The notes under the pieces were generated by a model that worked only from the letters and a program-made list of their open reading frames with translations, searched no databases and was not told the DNA's origin. The position numbers were made by a program, and so were the translations under genes. 64,000 nucleotides of DNA from JBBRYW01 sp038253945 (GTDB taxonomy: Bacteria; Actinomycetota; Thermoleophilia; Gaiellales; Gaiellaceae), in the NCBI GenBank assembly GCA_038253945.1, contig JBBSGR010000010.1, positions 31,528 to 95,527 of the forward strand, given 5' to 3'. Shown piece after piece: positions 25,211-32,447 of this stretch. The number at the start of each line of letters is the position of its first letter. Within the stretch, counting starts at the first letter, position 1.

Positions 25211-26456
25211 GCTGGCGCTCGGCACTCTCGAGCGAGAGGTCGAATGCGTCGTGCAACGTCGTCACCGTTCGCTCGACATCGGCCTGGGGGACGTAGAACG
25301 AGATCTTGATCGGCGACGTCGAGACGAACTGCGGCTGGACCTCTAGATCGCGCAGGGCCGCGAAGGTCCGCGCGGCCACACCGGGATGGCTCTTCATACC
25401 TGCCCCGATGATGCTCACCTTGCCGAGATCCGAGCTCTCGTTCCACCGCGCGCCGAGTCGATCGAGCGCGGCGGCCGCCTCGCGGCGGTCGTCGAAGGGA
25501 GCGGAGAAGACGATCTCATCACCGATCTGGATGATCGTGTCGACATTCACCGCGGCAGCGGCGAGCGAGTCGAAGAGCTCCGCCGGCCCGACCCCGCGCA
25601 CGCGGTAGACGGCCTCCTCGAGCGTGTGGGTGACTCCCGAGATCATCGCCTTCTCGAGCATTCGCTCATCCTCCTCGCTGACCCACGTGCCGTCCTCGCC
25701 GGTGAACGTCGAGCGCACGTGCAGCCTCACGCCGTGGTTGCGGGCGAACTCGACCGAGCGTAGCTGCAACACTTTGGCGCCGGATGCCGCCATCTCGAGC
25801 ATCTCCTCGTAGGTGACCGCATGGAGCTTGCGGGCGGACGGAACAACGCGCGGGTCGGCCGTGTAGACGCCTTCGACATCGGTGTAGATCTCACAAGCGT
25901 CCGCCCCGAGCGCGGCGGCCAGGGCGACGGCCGTCGTGTCCGAGCCGCCGCGACCGAGGGTCGTGATGTCGAGCTGGGTCGAGACACCCTGGAAGCCGGC
26001 GACCAGGACGATCTCGCCTCCGTCGAGCGCCTCGTGGATGCGGCGCGCCCGGACCTCCACGATCTTCGCTTTGCCGTGCACCGTGTCGGTCACGATCCCC
26101 GCCTGTGATCCGGTCAGCGAGATCGCCTGGTGACCGAGGTCGTTGATCGCCATGGCCGCGAGCGCGCAGGAGATACGCTCGCCGACGGACACGAGCATGT
26201 CGAGCTCGCGGGGGTTGGGCCGCTCGGAGATCTGGCGGGCGAGCTCGTGCAGGTGATCGGTTGTGTCGCCCATGGCGGAGAGCACCGCCACGACGCGGTT
26301 ACCGGCCTCGCGCGCCTCGACAAGCCGGCGGGCGACCCCTTTGAGACGGTCGGTGTCCGCAACCGACGTGCCGCCGAACTTCATCACGACCGTGCCGACA
26401 TGCGCCCTCGCATCGCCGGCGACGGCTGGGACGGCCTCGTACTCGGTCGTCGCCAT
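25203..26456 (-). CDS. lysC: Aspartokinase
   Basis: Phosphorylates aspartate, the first committed step of the aspartate family pathway. The kinase domain carries VVMKFGGTSVADTDRL and the substrate loop TTLGRGGSDTTAVALAAAL. Two C-terminal ACT domains (from about residue 265, including VSIIGAGMKSHPGVAA) are the site of feedback inhibition by lysine and/or threonine. The 417 residues are standard for actinobacterial LysC (about 421). About 23 residues precede MKFGGTS, where a GTG or ATG could give a shorter start. An internal start for a separate ACT-only beta subunit, as in other actinobacteria, is possible but not evident. Confidence 0.95.
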   Translation of the reverse strand: MATTEYEAVPAVAGDARAHVGTVVMKFGGTSVADTDRLKGVARRLVEAREAGNRVVAVLSAMGDTTDHLHELARQISERPNPRELDMLVSVGERISCALAAMAINDLGHQAISLTGSQAGIVTDTVHGKAKIVEVRARRIHEALDGGEIVLVAGFQGVSTQLDITTLGRGGSDTTAVALAAALGADACEIYTDVEGVYTADPRVVPSARKLHAVTYEEMLEMAASGAKVLQLRSVEFARNHGVRLHVRSTFTGEDGTWVSEEDERMLEKAMISGVTHTLEEAVYRVRGVGPAELFDSLAAAAVNVDTIIQIGDEIVFSAPFDDRREAAAALDRLGARWNESSDLGKVSIIGAGMKSHPGVAARTFAALRDLEVQPQFVSTSPIKISFYVPQADVERTVTTLHDAFDLSLESAERQHG

Positions 26457-26486
26457 GGCGACAGTGTAGGAGCCGTCGCGGCGGTT

Positions 26487-27077
26487 CTACATCTCGCGGC
26501 GGCCGGTGAGCGCGCGGCCGAGCGTCACCTCGTCGGCGTACTCGAGATCGCCGCCGACGGGGAGCCCGCTTGCGAGTCGCGTCACCCGCACGCGGCCGCG
26601 CAGACGGTCTGCGAGAAACGCGGCTGTCGCCTCGCCCGTCATGTTCGGGTTCGTGGCGAGAACGACCTCCTCGACCCCGTTTCGATCGACCCGCCGGAGC
26701 AGCTCGTCGATCCGGAGATGCTGCGGCTCGACCCCGTCGAGCGGGGAGAGCGCGCCTCCGAGCACGTGGTACAGGCCGCGGAACTCGTGTGTCCGCTCGA
26801 GCGAGATCAGGTCGACCGGCTGCTCGACCACGCAGACGACCGAGTGATCGCGGCGGGCGTCGCGGCAGATCTCGCACAGGTCCTCCTCGGTGAGGTTGCC
26901 GCACTCGTGACAGAAGCGGATGCGCTCCTTCACCTCCTGGATCGCGGCGCCGAGTGCTCCCGCCTCTTCCTTCGACACGGAGAGGAGGTGGAAGGCAAGA
27001 CGCTGCGCCGTGCGAGTGCCGATCCCGGGCAGGCGTGTGAGCTGCGCGACCAGGTTCTCGACGGTTGGAGAGAACAC
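26487..27077 (-). CDS. recR: Recombination mediator protein RecR
   Basis: A 196-residue RecR, which with RecO/RecF loads RecA at gaps. It has the N-terminal helix-hairpin-helix LTRLPGIGTRTAQRLAF, a four-cysteine zinc finger (CHECG and CEIC around residues 56-71) and a Toprim domain (VVCVVEQPVDLISLE, LATNPNMTGEATA). The Walker-like end LASGLPVGGDLEYADEVTLGRAL is diagnostic. It lies downstream of ybaB and dnaX in the common dnaX-ybaB-recR order, with a 149-bp gap to ybaB in which no gene is evident. Confidence 0.97.
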   Translation of the reverse strand: MFSPTVENLVAQLTRLPGIGTRTAQRLAFHLLSVSKEEAGALGAAIQEVKERIRFCHECGNLTEEDLCEICRDARRDHSVVCVVEQPVDLISLERTHEFRGLYHVLGGALSPLDGVEPQHLRIDELLRRVDRNGVEEVVLATNPNMTGEATAAFLADRLRGRVRVTRLASGLPVGGDLEYADEVTLGRALTGRREM

Positions 27078-27226
27078 GTCGTGCAGGGTAGCCAGGCTCG
27101 CCGGAAGTCACGCTTTCGCCACGGTCCCGTCACCCACGCGTGCGGATTTCTCCGTTACGCTGAAAGCGGGAGGAGGCTCGGGGTGGCCCCCAGGTTTTTC
27201 GCGGCGGGCGGTTGTGCGGGAGCCGG

Positions 27227-27550
27227 CTAGAAGCCGGGCAAGCCGAGCCCGCCGAGCTGTCCGCCCAGCGCGCCACCGAGGCGCGACTCGACGAGGCCCT
27301 GCGCGGAGCGGAGCGCCTCGTTCACCGCCGCGAGCACCATGTCGGCAAGCAGCTCCGGGTCGTCGGGGTCGATCGCCCTGGGATCGATCTTGATCTCAGT
27401 GATCTCCAGTGCGCCACTCGCCTTCACCGTGACCATTCCGCCGCCGGCCGAGGCGTCCACGGTCTCGGCCGCAAGCTCCTTCTGAGCCTTTGCCATCTGC
27501 TCCTGCATCTGCTGAACCTGCTGCATCATCTTGTTCATGTCCATCGCCAC
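27227..27550 (-). CDS. YbaB/EbfC family nucleoid-associated protein
   Basis: A 107-residue DNA-binding protein. It has an N-terminal amphipathic helix MNKMMQQVQQMQEQMAKAQ, a central beta-sheet segment VTVKASGALEITEIKIDP, the conserved LLADMVLAAVNEALR helix, and a glycine-rich tail. Family members form tweezer-shaped dimers that bind DNA with little sequence preference. The dnaX-ybaB-recR neighbourhood is strongly conserved among bacteria. The start could be either of the two N-terminal methionines (MAM). Confidence 0.95.
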   Translation of the reverse strand: MAMDMNKMMQQVQQMQEQMAKAQKELAAETVDASAGGGMVTVKASGALEITEIKIDPRAIDPDDPELLADMVLAAVNEALRSAQGLVESRLGGALGGQLGGLGLPGF

Positions 27551-27615
27551 GGCGGCAAGCGTACAGGGATCGTCCTCGCCCCGCGCCGGGCTTCGAGACG
27601 ACGGCCGGGCCGCAG

Positions 27616-29205
27616 CTACTCGTCGATTTCGCGCGCGTCGAAGGTCTGCTTGACGAGCTCCACGAGATCCTGCTCACCGACCGGCTCGTCTTCGTCGCCG
27701 GTCTCGTCACCGCCTTCGCTGACGACGAACTCGAGCCGCAGGCGGCGGCCCGTTACCTGGTAGAGCGTGTCAGCGAGAAGGGTCGTGTTCCTCGGCTCCT
27801 CGGCCAGGCCGCGGTGGAATGCCGCCGACGCCGGGAACTCGAGCGTCAACGATTCTTCGTCGAGCTCGGTCGGCCGGGCCTCCCGGAAGACCGACGCAGC
27901 GGGGATCGACTTCTCCTCGAGCGCGGGCACCACGCTCCTGTGCCAGGCGTCTGAGAGCTGCTCGAGCGCCAGGGGGCGCGGCTCCACCGGCAAGTTGCCC
28001 GGCGTATCCTCCTCCGGCTGCCGCGACGTCCCGAGTGCCGGAGACGGCCTCGCCTCGACTCGGGCGGCACGACCGTGCTCCAGCTGCTCGAGGCGGTAGG
28101 CGATCGACTCGAGAGACAGATCCGCCGACGGTCGCGTGACCTTGACCAGCGCGAGCTCCAGCGGAAGGCGTGGATCTGCACCCTGCCGCATGTCCTCGAC
28201 CGCGACTGCGAGCAGATCGCAGAGCCGCAGAACCGTCGCTTCGCCGAGTTGATTCGCCTGCTCGCGTAGGCGCTCGGCTGCTTCTTCCGTCAGCGGCAGC
28301 GTCGCCGGCACCTCGCCGATGTTCTGGACGAGGAGAAGGTGCCGCAGGTGCTCGAGCAGATCGGTCACGAGCCGGCCGAGATCCTGCCCCTGCTCGGAGA
28401 GCTCCTCGATGAAGCGAAGCGCTCCGGCCGCATCGCCGTCGATCACGAGGTCGGTCATCCGGAAGAGCGACTCCTCCTCGACGACGCCGAGTAGCTGCAG
28501 AACCGTCTGGACGCTGATCGCCCCCTCGCTCGCCGAGCTCAACTGGTCGAGAGTCGAGACCGCATCGCGGAACGACCCGCGCGCGCCTCGGGCGACCAGG
28601 GCGAGCGCGGAGTCGGGCACGTCGATCCCCTCGCCGTCAGCGATCCGGCGGAGCAGCCGGACGAGCTCGGGCAGGCGGGGCCGCCCGAAGACGAACGTCT
28701 GGCAGCGGGAGCGGACGGTTCCGAGCATCTTCCCCAGATCGGTCGTGCAGAAGACGAAGACGAGGTGGGGCGGAGGCTCCTCGATCAGCTTGAGCAGCGC
28801 GTTGAACGCGGCGTCCGTGAGCTGGTGCGCCTCGTCCAGGATATAGACCTTGTACCGCCCCTCGGCCGGCTGCAGGACGACCCGGTCGCGGATCTCGCGG
28901 ATGTCGTCGATCCCCCGCTGCGAGGCTGCATCCATCTCGATCACGTCGAGCGACGTGCCGCCGGCGATCGCCTGGCAGGCGTGGCAGACCTTGTCGGGTG
29001 TCGGCGTCGGGCCTTGCACGCAGTTCAGCGCCTTCGCGAGGATGCGCGCGAGTGACGTCTTGCCGGTTCCGCGCGGGCCGGCGAAGAGGTAGGCCTGACG
29101 CACCTGGTCGGCGGCGATCGCGTTCTTGAGCGTGCGGACGATGGGCTCTTGACCAACGACCTCGTCGAAGTCCTGCGGGCGGTACTTCCGGTAGAGCGCA
29201 GTCAT
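27616..29205 (-). CDS. dnaX: DNA polymerase III subunit gamma/tau
   Basis: The clamp-loader ATPase, 529 residues. It opens MTALYRKYRPQDFDEVVGQE, and has Walker A GPRGTGKTSLARILAKALNC, Walker B VYILDEAHQL and sensor/arginine-finger region GTVRSRCQTFVFGRP. The zinc module reads NCVQGPTPTPDKVCHAC, with three cysteines; the position that is usually the second Cys of the four is Asp. The C-terminal tau-like part (from about 370) is variable and ends in an acidic stretch. No frameshift site for a gamma form is obvious. The ATG is immediately preceded by a 10-bp hairpin in the leader (29207-29235). Confidence 0.96.
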   Translation of the reverse strand: MTALYRKYRPQDFDEVVGQEPIVRTLKNAIAADQVRQAYLFAGPRGTGKTSLARILAKALNCVQGPTPTPDKVCHACQAIAGGTSLDVIEMDAASQRGIDDIREIRDRVVLQPAEGRYKVYILDEAHQLTDAAFNALLKLIEEPPPHLVFVFCTTDLGKMLGTVRSRCQTFVFGRPRLPELVRLLRRIADGEGIDVPDSALALVARGARGSFRDAVSTLDQLSSASEGAISVQTVLQLLGVVEEESLFRMTDLVIDGDAAGALRFIEELSEQGQDLGRLVTDLLEHLRHLLLVQNIGEVPATLPLTEEAAERLREQANQLGEATVLRLCDLLAVAVEDMRQGADPRLPLELALVKVTRPSADLSLESIAYRLEQLEHGRAARVEARPSPALGTSRQPEEDTPGNLPVEPRPLALEQLSDAWHRSVVPALEEKSIPAASVFREARPTELDEESLTLEFPASAAFHRGLAEEPRNTTLLADTLYQVTGRRLRLEFVVSEGGDETGDEDEPVGEQDLVELVKQTFDAREIDE

Positions 29206-29206
29206 G

Positions 29207-29235
29207 CCATCTTTCGCCGTTCCGTCGAAAGATGG
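29207..29235 (-). promoter_or_regulatory. Perfect 10-bp hairpin directly upstream of the dnaX start codon
   Basis: CCATCTTTCG (29207-29216) and CGAAAGATGG (29226-29235) are perfect inverted repeats around a 9-nt loop. On the minus strand the stem ends one base before the dnaX ATG at 29205. Folded in the mRNA it would hide the purine-rich AAAGATGG that would serve as ribosome-binding site, so it may limit dnaX translation. It could also be a DNA operator. Confidence 0.5.
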
Positions 29236-29304
29236 TTAGGAAAGTGGAACCGGCTCCACATCGCTCCCGATCCTGCCATACGCTCGCGCTGGCTGCGCGA
29301 GTTC

Positions 29305-29928
29305 ATGTGTCAAATCGTCGCCGATGTCTTCGAAAGACCCTCTGGGGTCGTGGAAGCACTGCTCGCCTTGGGAGCCGACGTAGAGGTTCATTCCCTTCCG
29401 GCCGGTGATTACCGGCTTGGATGGGGCGCGCTCGTCGAGCGCAAGACTGTGGTCGATCTTCATCTCTCCCTTGAACGCGGCCGGCTGTGGCATCAAATTG
29501 GGAAGCTTCGAGCCGCGTCTCGCTTGCCGTACCTCCTGCTCGAGGGGCGTAGCCTCGATGCGGGCTCCATCGGCGCCGCGGCGATCCGAGGCGCCTGCCT
29601 GGCGGTCGCAGGGCAGGGCGTCAACCTGCTCTGGAGCCGCGACGCCCAGGACTCGGCGCTCTGGTTGCACTTGCTGGCCCAGCGAGCTGGCGGGTTGCGT
29701 CCGGGCCGCGATCGGCCTGCATACGCTCAGCGGCTCAAGCCCGCCCAGGATCAGGTCAGGGAAGCCATGCTGGCGGCTGTACCCGGGATCTCGGTCAACG
29801 GTGCCCGTGCGCTGTTGCGGCGATTCGGCAGCGTGCGCGCTGTGGCCGTCGCTGGGTTCGAAGCCTGGCTCGAAGTTCCCGGCATCGGTATCCGCCGTGC
29901 GGAGGCACTCCGCCGAGCGCTCTCCTAA
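29305..29928 (+). CDS. ERCC4/XPF-type nuclease with C-terminal helix-hairpin-helix
   Basis: A 207-residue putative structure-specific DNA nuclease. The ERCC4 domain begins IVADVFERPSGVVEALLALG, with LPAGDYRLGWGALVERKTVVDL containing the GDY...ERK active-site pattern of XPF/Mus81/Hef nucleases. Two C-terminal helix-hairpin-helix units (LAAVPGISVNGARALLRRFG and LEVPGIGIRRAEALRRAL) bind DNA. ATG 29305 places the start right at the nuclease fold; the frame is open upstream but runs into the dnaX start region. The GC content is slightly lower than in flanking genes. It is divergent from dnaX and next to SRP RNA. XPF-like nucleases are mainly archaeal and eukaryotic, with scattered actinobacterial members. 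Confidence 0.85.
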   Translation: MCQIVADVFERPSGVVEALLALGADVEVHSLPAGDYRLGWGALVERKTVVDLHLSLERGRLWHQIGKLRAASRLPYLLLEGRSLDAGSIGAAAIRGACLAVAGQGVNLLWSRDAQDSALWLHLLAQRAGGLRPGRDRPAYAQRLKPAQDQVREAMLAAVPGISVNGARALLRRFGSVRAVAVAGFEAWLEVPGIGIRRAEALRRALS

Positions 29929-29953
29929 CCACTCTCGCGACCCGCGAGAGTGG
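29929..29953. terminator. Perfect 11-bp hairpin between ERCC4 nuclease gene and SRP RNA 3' end
   Basis: CCACTCTCGCG (29929-29939), a 3-nt loop and CGCGAGAGTGG (29943-29953) form a perfect stem starting at the stop codon of the nuclease gene and lying just beyond the 3' end of the minus-strand SRP RNA. It lacks a clear T run on either strand. It could be a bidirectional terminator or an RNA end-protecting element. Confidence 0.5.
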
Positions 29954-29959
29954 CTTGCC

Positions 29960-30231
29960 CGGCCGCGCGCTCCGCCGTCGAAGCTGGTTCCCGGGAAGTG
30001 CCCGCGTCGCTTGCTCGGGTCAGGCAGGGCCGCGGCACCTGGGAGGGAACCCTTAGCGCTGCTTCCTTCCGGACCTGACGCGGTTCGGATGCTCCCAGTG
30101 CGCGGAACCTGACCGTCAACGCTGCGCGCGTGGGCCCAGGCCCCGAAAAACCCGCCCCTCGGGCGGCGTTCGGCCCCGCTAGAGCGGGTTACGGGTTCAG
30201 GGAACCGCTAGCTCCCCACCTAGCGCGACCG
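29960..30231 (-). ncRNA. ffs: Signal recognition particle RNA, large bacterial type (Alu plus S domain)
   Basis: On the minus strand the S-domain core GTCAGGTCCGGAAGGAAGCA (30078-30059) is the invariant Ffh-binding loop. The helix-5/8 ends GTCAGG and CCTGAC close it at about 30113 and 30019. The 5' part, GCGCTAGGTGGGGAGCTAGC and then CCCGCTCTAGCGGGGCCGAA (about 30227-30163), matches the Alu-domain start of the 271-nt B. subtilis scRNA, so this is the large form of about 270 nt and not the 4.5S type. Exact ends are estimated. SRP RNA lies next to dnaX in many Gram-positive genomes. It guides secretory and membrane proteins to SecYEG with Ffh. Confidence 0.9.
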
Positions 30232-30285
30232 GGCGGATCGATGGTAGCGGAGCCGGCGTCCTGCGGTACCCTCCTCTCCGCCGGG

Positions 30286-30357
30286 GGGCGTGTAGCTCAG
30301 CGGGAGAGCGCCCGCTTCACACGCGGGAGGTCGCTGGTTCGATCCCAGCCACGCCCA
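30286..30357 (+). tRNA. tRNA-Val (anticodon CAC)
   Basis: The acceptor stem GGGCGTG pairs with CACGCCC, the D-arm holds TAGCTCAGCGGGAGAGC, and the anticodon stem CCCGC/GCGGG encloses TTCACAC (anticodon CAC, valine). The T-arm is CTGGTTCGATCCCAG and the discriminator is A. The 3' CCA is not encoded. The 72-nt cloverleaf is complete. A T/A-richer GGTACCCT lies about 15-20 bp upstream and may be the -10 region. Confidence 0.97.
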
Positions 30358-30403
30358 TCACCTGACATTGAGAAAACCGCCCGCGGTCCGCGGCCGACGC
30401 AAG

Positions 30404-30733
30404 TCACGCTTCGCAGGCGACGGCGACCTCGAGGGCTCTGCAGATCTCACGCATTCGCTCGTCGCTGAGCCGGCCGAGGCGCTCGACGAGCGTTCCGAGC
30501 GACACGCTCTCGACCGAGTCGAGGTTGACGGCCGAGAACCGCGGGACGGGATCCTCTGGCGGCTCGAGCACCACCTCGCTGGGAATACGGCGGATGGTGG
30601 TCGTGCACGGTCCGATCAGCGTGCGTCGCAGCCGGGGGATCGCCGCATCTCGGGACAGCACGACCACCGGCCGGCGCCCGGTCTCGGCCAGCTCACACCA
30701 CCAGACCTCCCCGCGCGCCGGAAGCGCGGTCAG
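30404..30733 (-). CDS. MazF/PemK-family endoribonuclease toxin
   Basis: A 109-residue toxin if started at CTG 30733. The N-terminal RGEVWWCELAETGRRPVVVL is the typical MazF opening with the W-W pair and the R-P-VVVLS strand. TLIGPCTTTIRRIPSEVVLE and SAVNLDSVESVSLGTL supply the conserved Thr and the N-x-D/S strand. The CTG overlaps the antitoxin stop (CTGA), giving exactly the usual MazF length. The only ATG is 42 bp further up, inside the antitoxin gene, and would add 14 residues unlike the family. MazF toxins cut mRNA at short motifs in stress. The cognate antitoxin is encoded directly upstream. Confidence 0.88.
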   Translation of the reverse strand: MTALPARGEVWWCELAETGRRPVVVLSRDAAIPRLRRTLIGPCTTTIRRIPSEVVLEPPEDPVPRFSAVNLDSVESVSLGTLVERLGRLSDERMREICRALEVAVACEA

Positions 30734-30966
30734 GATGCCGCTGCGGCCGTGCGGAACGAGGCGAGGTCTCCCCACTCGTCTTCCGCGTCGAGTGGGGCGC
30801 GGTCGTATGCGGCATAGGCGTCGTCGATCTCGGCCGTGCGATTGCGGGCCAGGAGCGCGCCGAGCGCCTCGTCGATGAGCGCGGAATCCGTCAGCTCCGA
30901 ACGAGCTTGTCGCGCCCTGGTCAGCAGCTGCTCGTCGACCGTCGTGCTGACCCGCACACGTGCCAT
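30730..30966 (-). CDS. MazE-like ribbon-helix-helix antitoxin
   Basis: A 78-residue protein beginning MARVRVSTTVDEQLLTRARQ, a ribbon-helix-helix DNA-binding domain. It is followed by helix TDSALIDEALGALLARN and an acidic C-terminal tail (AEIDDAYAAYDRAPLDAEDEW) that would wrap and inhibit the toxin. The first gene of a two-gene operon, it overlaps the toxin by 4 bp. A TATAAA box lies 7 bp before its ATG and two CCACAGG direct repeats precede that, consistent with autoregulation of a leaderless transcript. Confidence 0.85.
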   Translation of the reverse strand: MARVRVSTTVDEQLLTRARQARSELTDSALIDEALGALLARNRTAEIDDAYAAYDRAPLDAEDEWGDLASFRTAAAAS

Positions 30967-30972
30967 GCCATA

Positions 30973-30997
30973 TTTATACCACAGGTGTGCCACAGGC
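30973..30997 (-). promoter_or_regulatory. Leaderless promoter and operator-like repeats of the MazEF-type operon
   Basis: On the minus strand TATAAA (30978-30973) lies 7 bp before the antitoxin ATG, so transcription should start at or next to the start codon. On the plus strand two copies of CCACAGG (30979-30985 and 30990-30996) lie 11 bp apart, and CACAGGTGTG between them is a near palindrome. These are good candidates for antitoxin-binding sites. Confidence 0.5.
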
Positions 30998-31099
30998 TCG
31001 CCGTGGCTTGCGGCCGAGAGCGGGTCGCGGAGCTGGTCCGGGCGCGTGATCGGTTTTCCGGCGATCGTGGTTATGGATGCGCCGCTGCTCCTTCGTGCG

Positions 31100-31971
31100 C
31101 TAGAGCTCGATCGCTCCCCATTCTTGGGGGCGCACGTCGTCAGGGTCGGTACCGAGCCGGGAGGCGAGCTCGAGCGCGATGCGCTGGACGGTGGCAGTGA
31201 GCGGGAACACGGAAAGCGGCTCCCCGTGTTCGGGAGCGGCGAAACGGTAGACGTGCGCGCCGCGGGCTTCGATCGCGGTGGCGACCTCAGCCAGGCGTGC
31301 GGCGCCGGGCCCGCCACCCACCGTCGAGGCAGATCAGCACGCGCGCCCTCGGCTGCCGTCCACTGGTTCGGGCCAGCACCGACGAATTCAAGCCCACGCT
31401 CTGGCAACCGGATCGATTCCTTGGGTGCCTGGAGGGCGGCGGCGACCGCGGCCGGAACCGCGTCGAGGTCGCCGAGCTCCGCGCCCAAGGCGACGGCGAG
31501 CTGGGCGAGGCGGGCCAGCGCCCCGAGATGGCTGGCGGTGAAGGTGCCTGACGTCTCCTGCGACACCGTCTCGATATCGCCGCCGGGCGCGCCCTCGCCG
31601 CCGATTGCCACTGTCGGGATGCCCTCGCCGCGAGCCCGCTCCAGAACGTGCCTCGTGTAGCGCTTCGTGCCGCGGTGGCTGAGGAGAACAAGCGCGTCCG
31701 CCGGTGTCGGCCGCGGCCCCCAGAGCGCGCAGTCGGCTGCGGATACCGCCCAGGCGTCTGCGCCGGCAAGCCGCAGGAAGTAGGCGCCCTGGTTGGCGGC
31801 ATGCCAACTCGTGCCGGTGCCGACGACGAAGACGCGCCGCCCTGCAATGCGCGCCGCGCCGGCTTCGACGGGCGCCCAGTCGGCGAGCATGCGGCGCAGA
31901 TCTTGGGGCTGCCGCTCCATCGTCTTCGCCATCTCGGTCATGGTCGCGGCCATCGCCTCATCTCCTCGCAT
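31100..31971 (-). pseudogene. Broken SIS-domain (GlmS isomerase-like) protein gene
   Basis: The N-terminal half is intact: RVFVVGTGTSWHAANQGAY (first SIS phosphosugar loop), then ALVLLSHRGTKRYT and SQETSGTFTASHLGALARLA, then EFVGAGPNQWTAAEGA of the second SIS domain. There the frame is lost. A short piece VLICLDGG appears in another frame, and a third frame carries the C-terminus ARLAEVATAIEARGAHVYRF...LALELASRLGTDP-like to 31100. About 50-60 residues that normally include the HGP motif are also missing. The gene is probably inactive. Intact relatives isomerise or sense amino-sugar phosphates; GlmS itself also has a glutaminase domain absent here. Confidence 0.7.
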
Positions 31972-32009
31972 GTGGTCGATGCGGCCGCGCGCAAGATCAT
32001 CGTTGAAGA

Positions 32010-32357
32010 CTACGACTCTCCGCTGCCGAAGAAGGTCGCGACCGCTCCTGCCGAGCCCGCGACCACGATCACTCCCCAGAGCTCGAGCAGGACGTCGACG
32101 ATCCGTCCCCCGGCTGTCAACGGGTTCCTGATCTGCGACGAGATGGTGAGCAGCTGGACGGTCGTGAAGAACAGTGCGTCCCCGAGCGTCTTTACCTCGG
32201 TCCCTTTCGCGTGTCGCTCGAAGAAGTAGACGGCAACGGTTCCGACTCCGTCCACCACGATCGTGACCGCGACGATCATGGCCAGCCGCGCGAACAGCCT
32301 GCGGTGACGCTCCTCGAGCGTGGTGAGCCGATTGACCTCGTCACGCATGACCTTCAC
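32010..32357 (-). CDS. Two-helix membrane protein related to ion channels, without a K+ filter
   Basis: A 115-residue protein with two membrane helices (LAMIVAVTIVVDGVGTVAVY and LLELWGVIVVAGSAGAVATF). A re-entrant-like segment GDALFFTTVQLLTISSQIRN lies between them, the layout of Ion_trans_2 potassium channels. The selectivity filter TxGYG is absent and replaced by TVQLLTISSQ. It may be a non-selective or non-conducting relative. The N-terminal 25 residues are charged and cytoplasmic. It is divergent from the CAP-domain gene. Homologues with the same TVQLLT-SSQ wording are familiar in actinobacterial genomes without an assigned role. Confidence 0.72.
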   Translation of the reverse strand: MKVMRDEVNRLTTLEERHRRLFARLAMIVAVTIVVDGVGTVAVYFFERHAKGTEVKTLGDALFFTTVQLLTISSQIRNPLTAGGRIVDVLLELWGVIVVAGSAGAVATFFGSGES

Positions 32358-32447
32358 GGCGCGAGTGTGGCCGTCGCATCGGACGAGATGTCAGGCTGGC
32401 TCGGCGCGGGCAGGAACGCTCGCCCCACCGCCGAAACAAGGCGAGCG

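Noticed and set aside
30136..30160. GC-rich hairpin followed by five T on the minus strand, like a rho-independent terminator
   Set aside because: It lies inside the large SRP RNA between Alu and S domain parts, where a helix is expected; a terminator there would cut the RNA.
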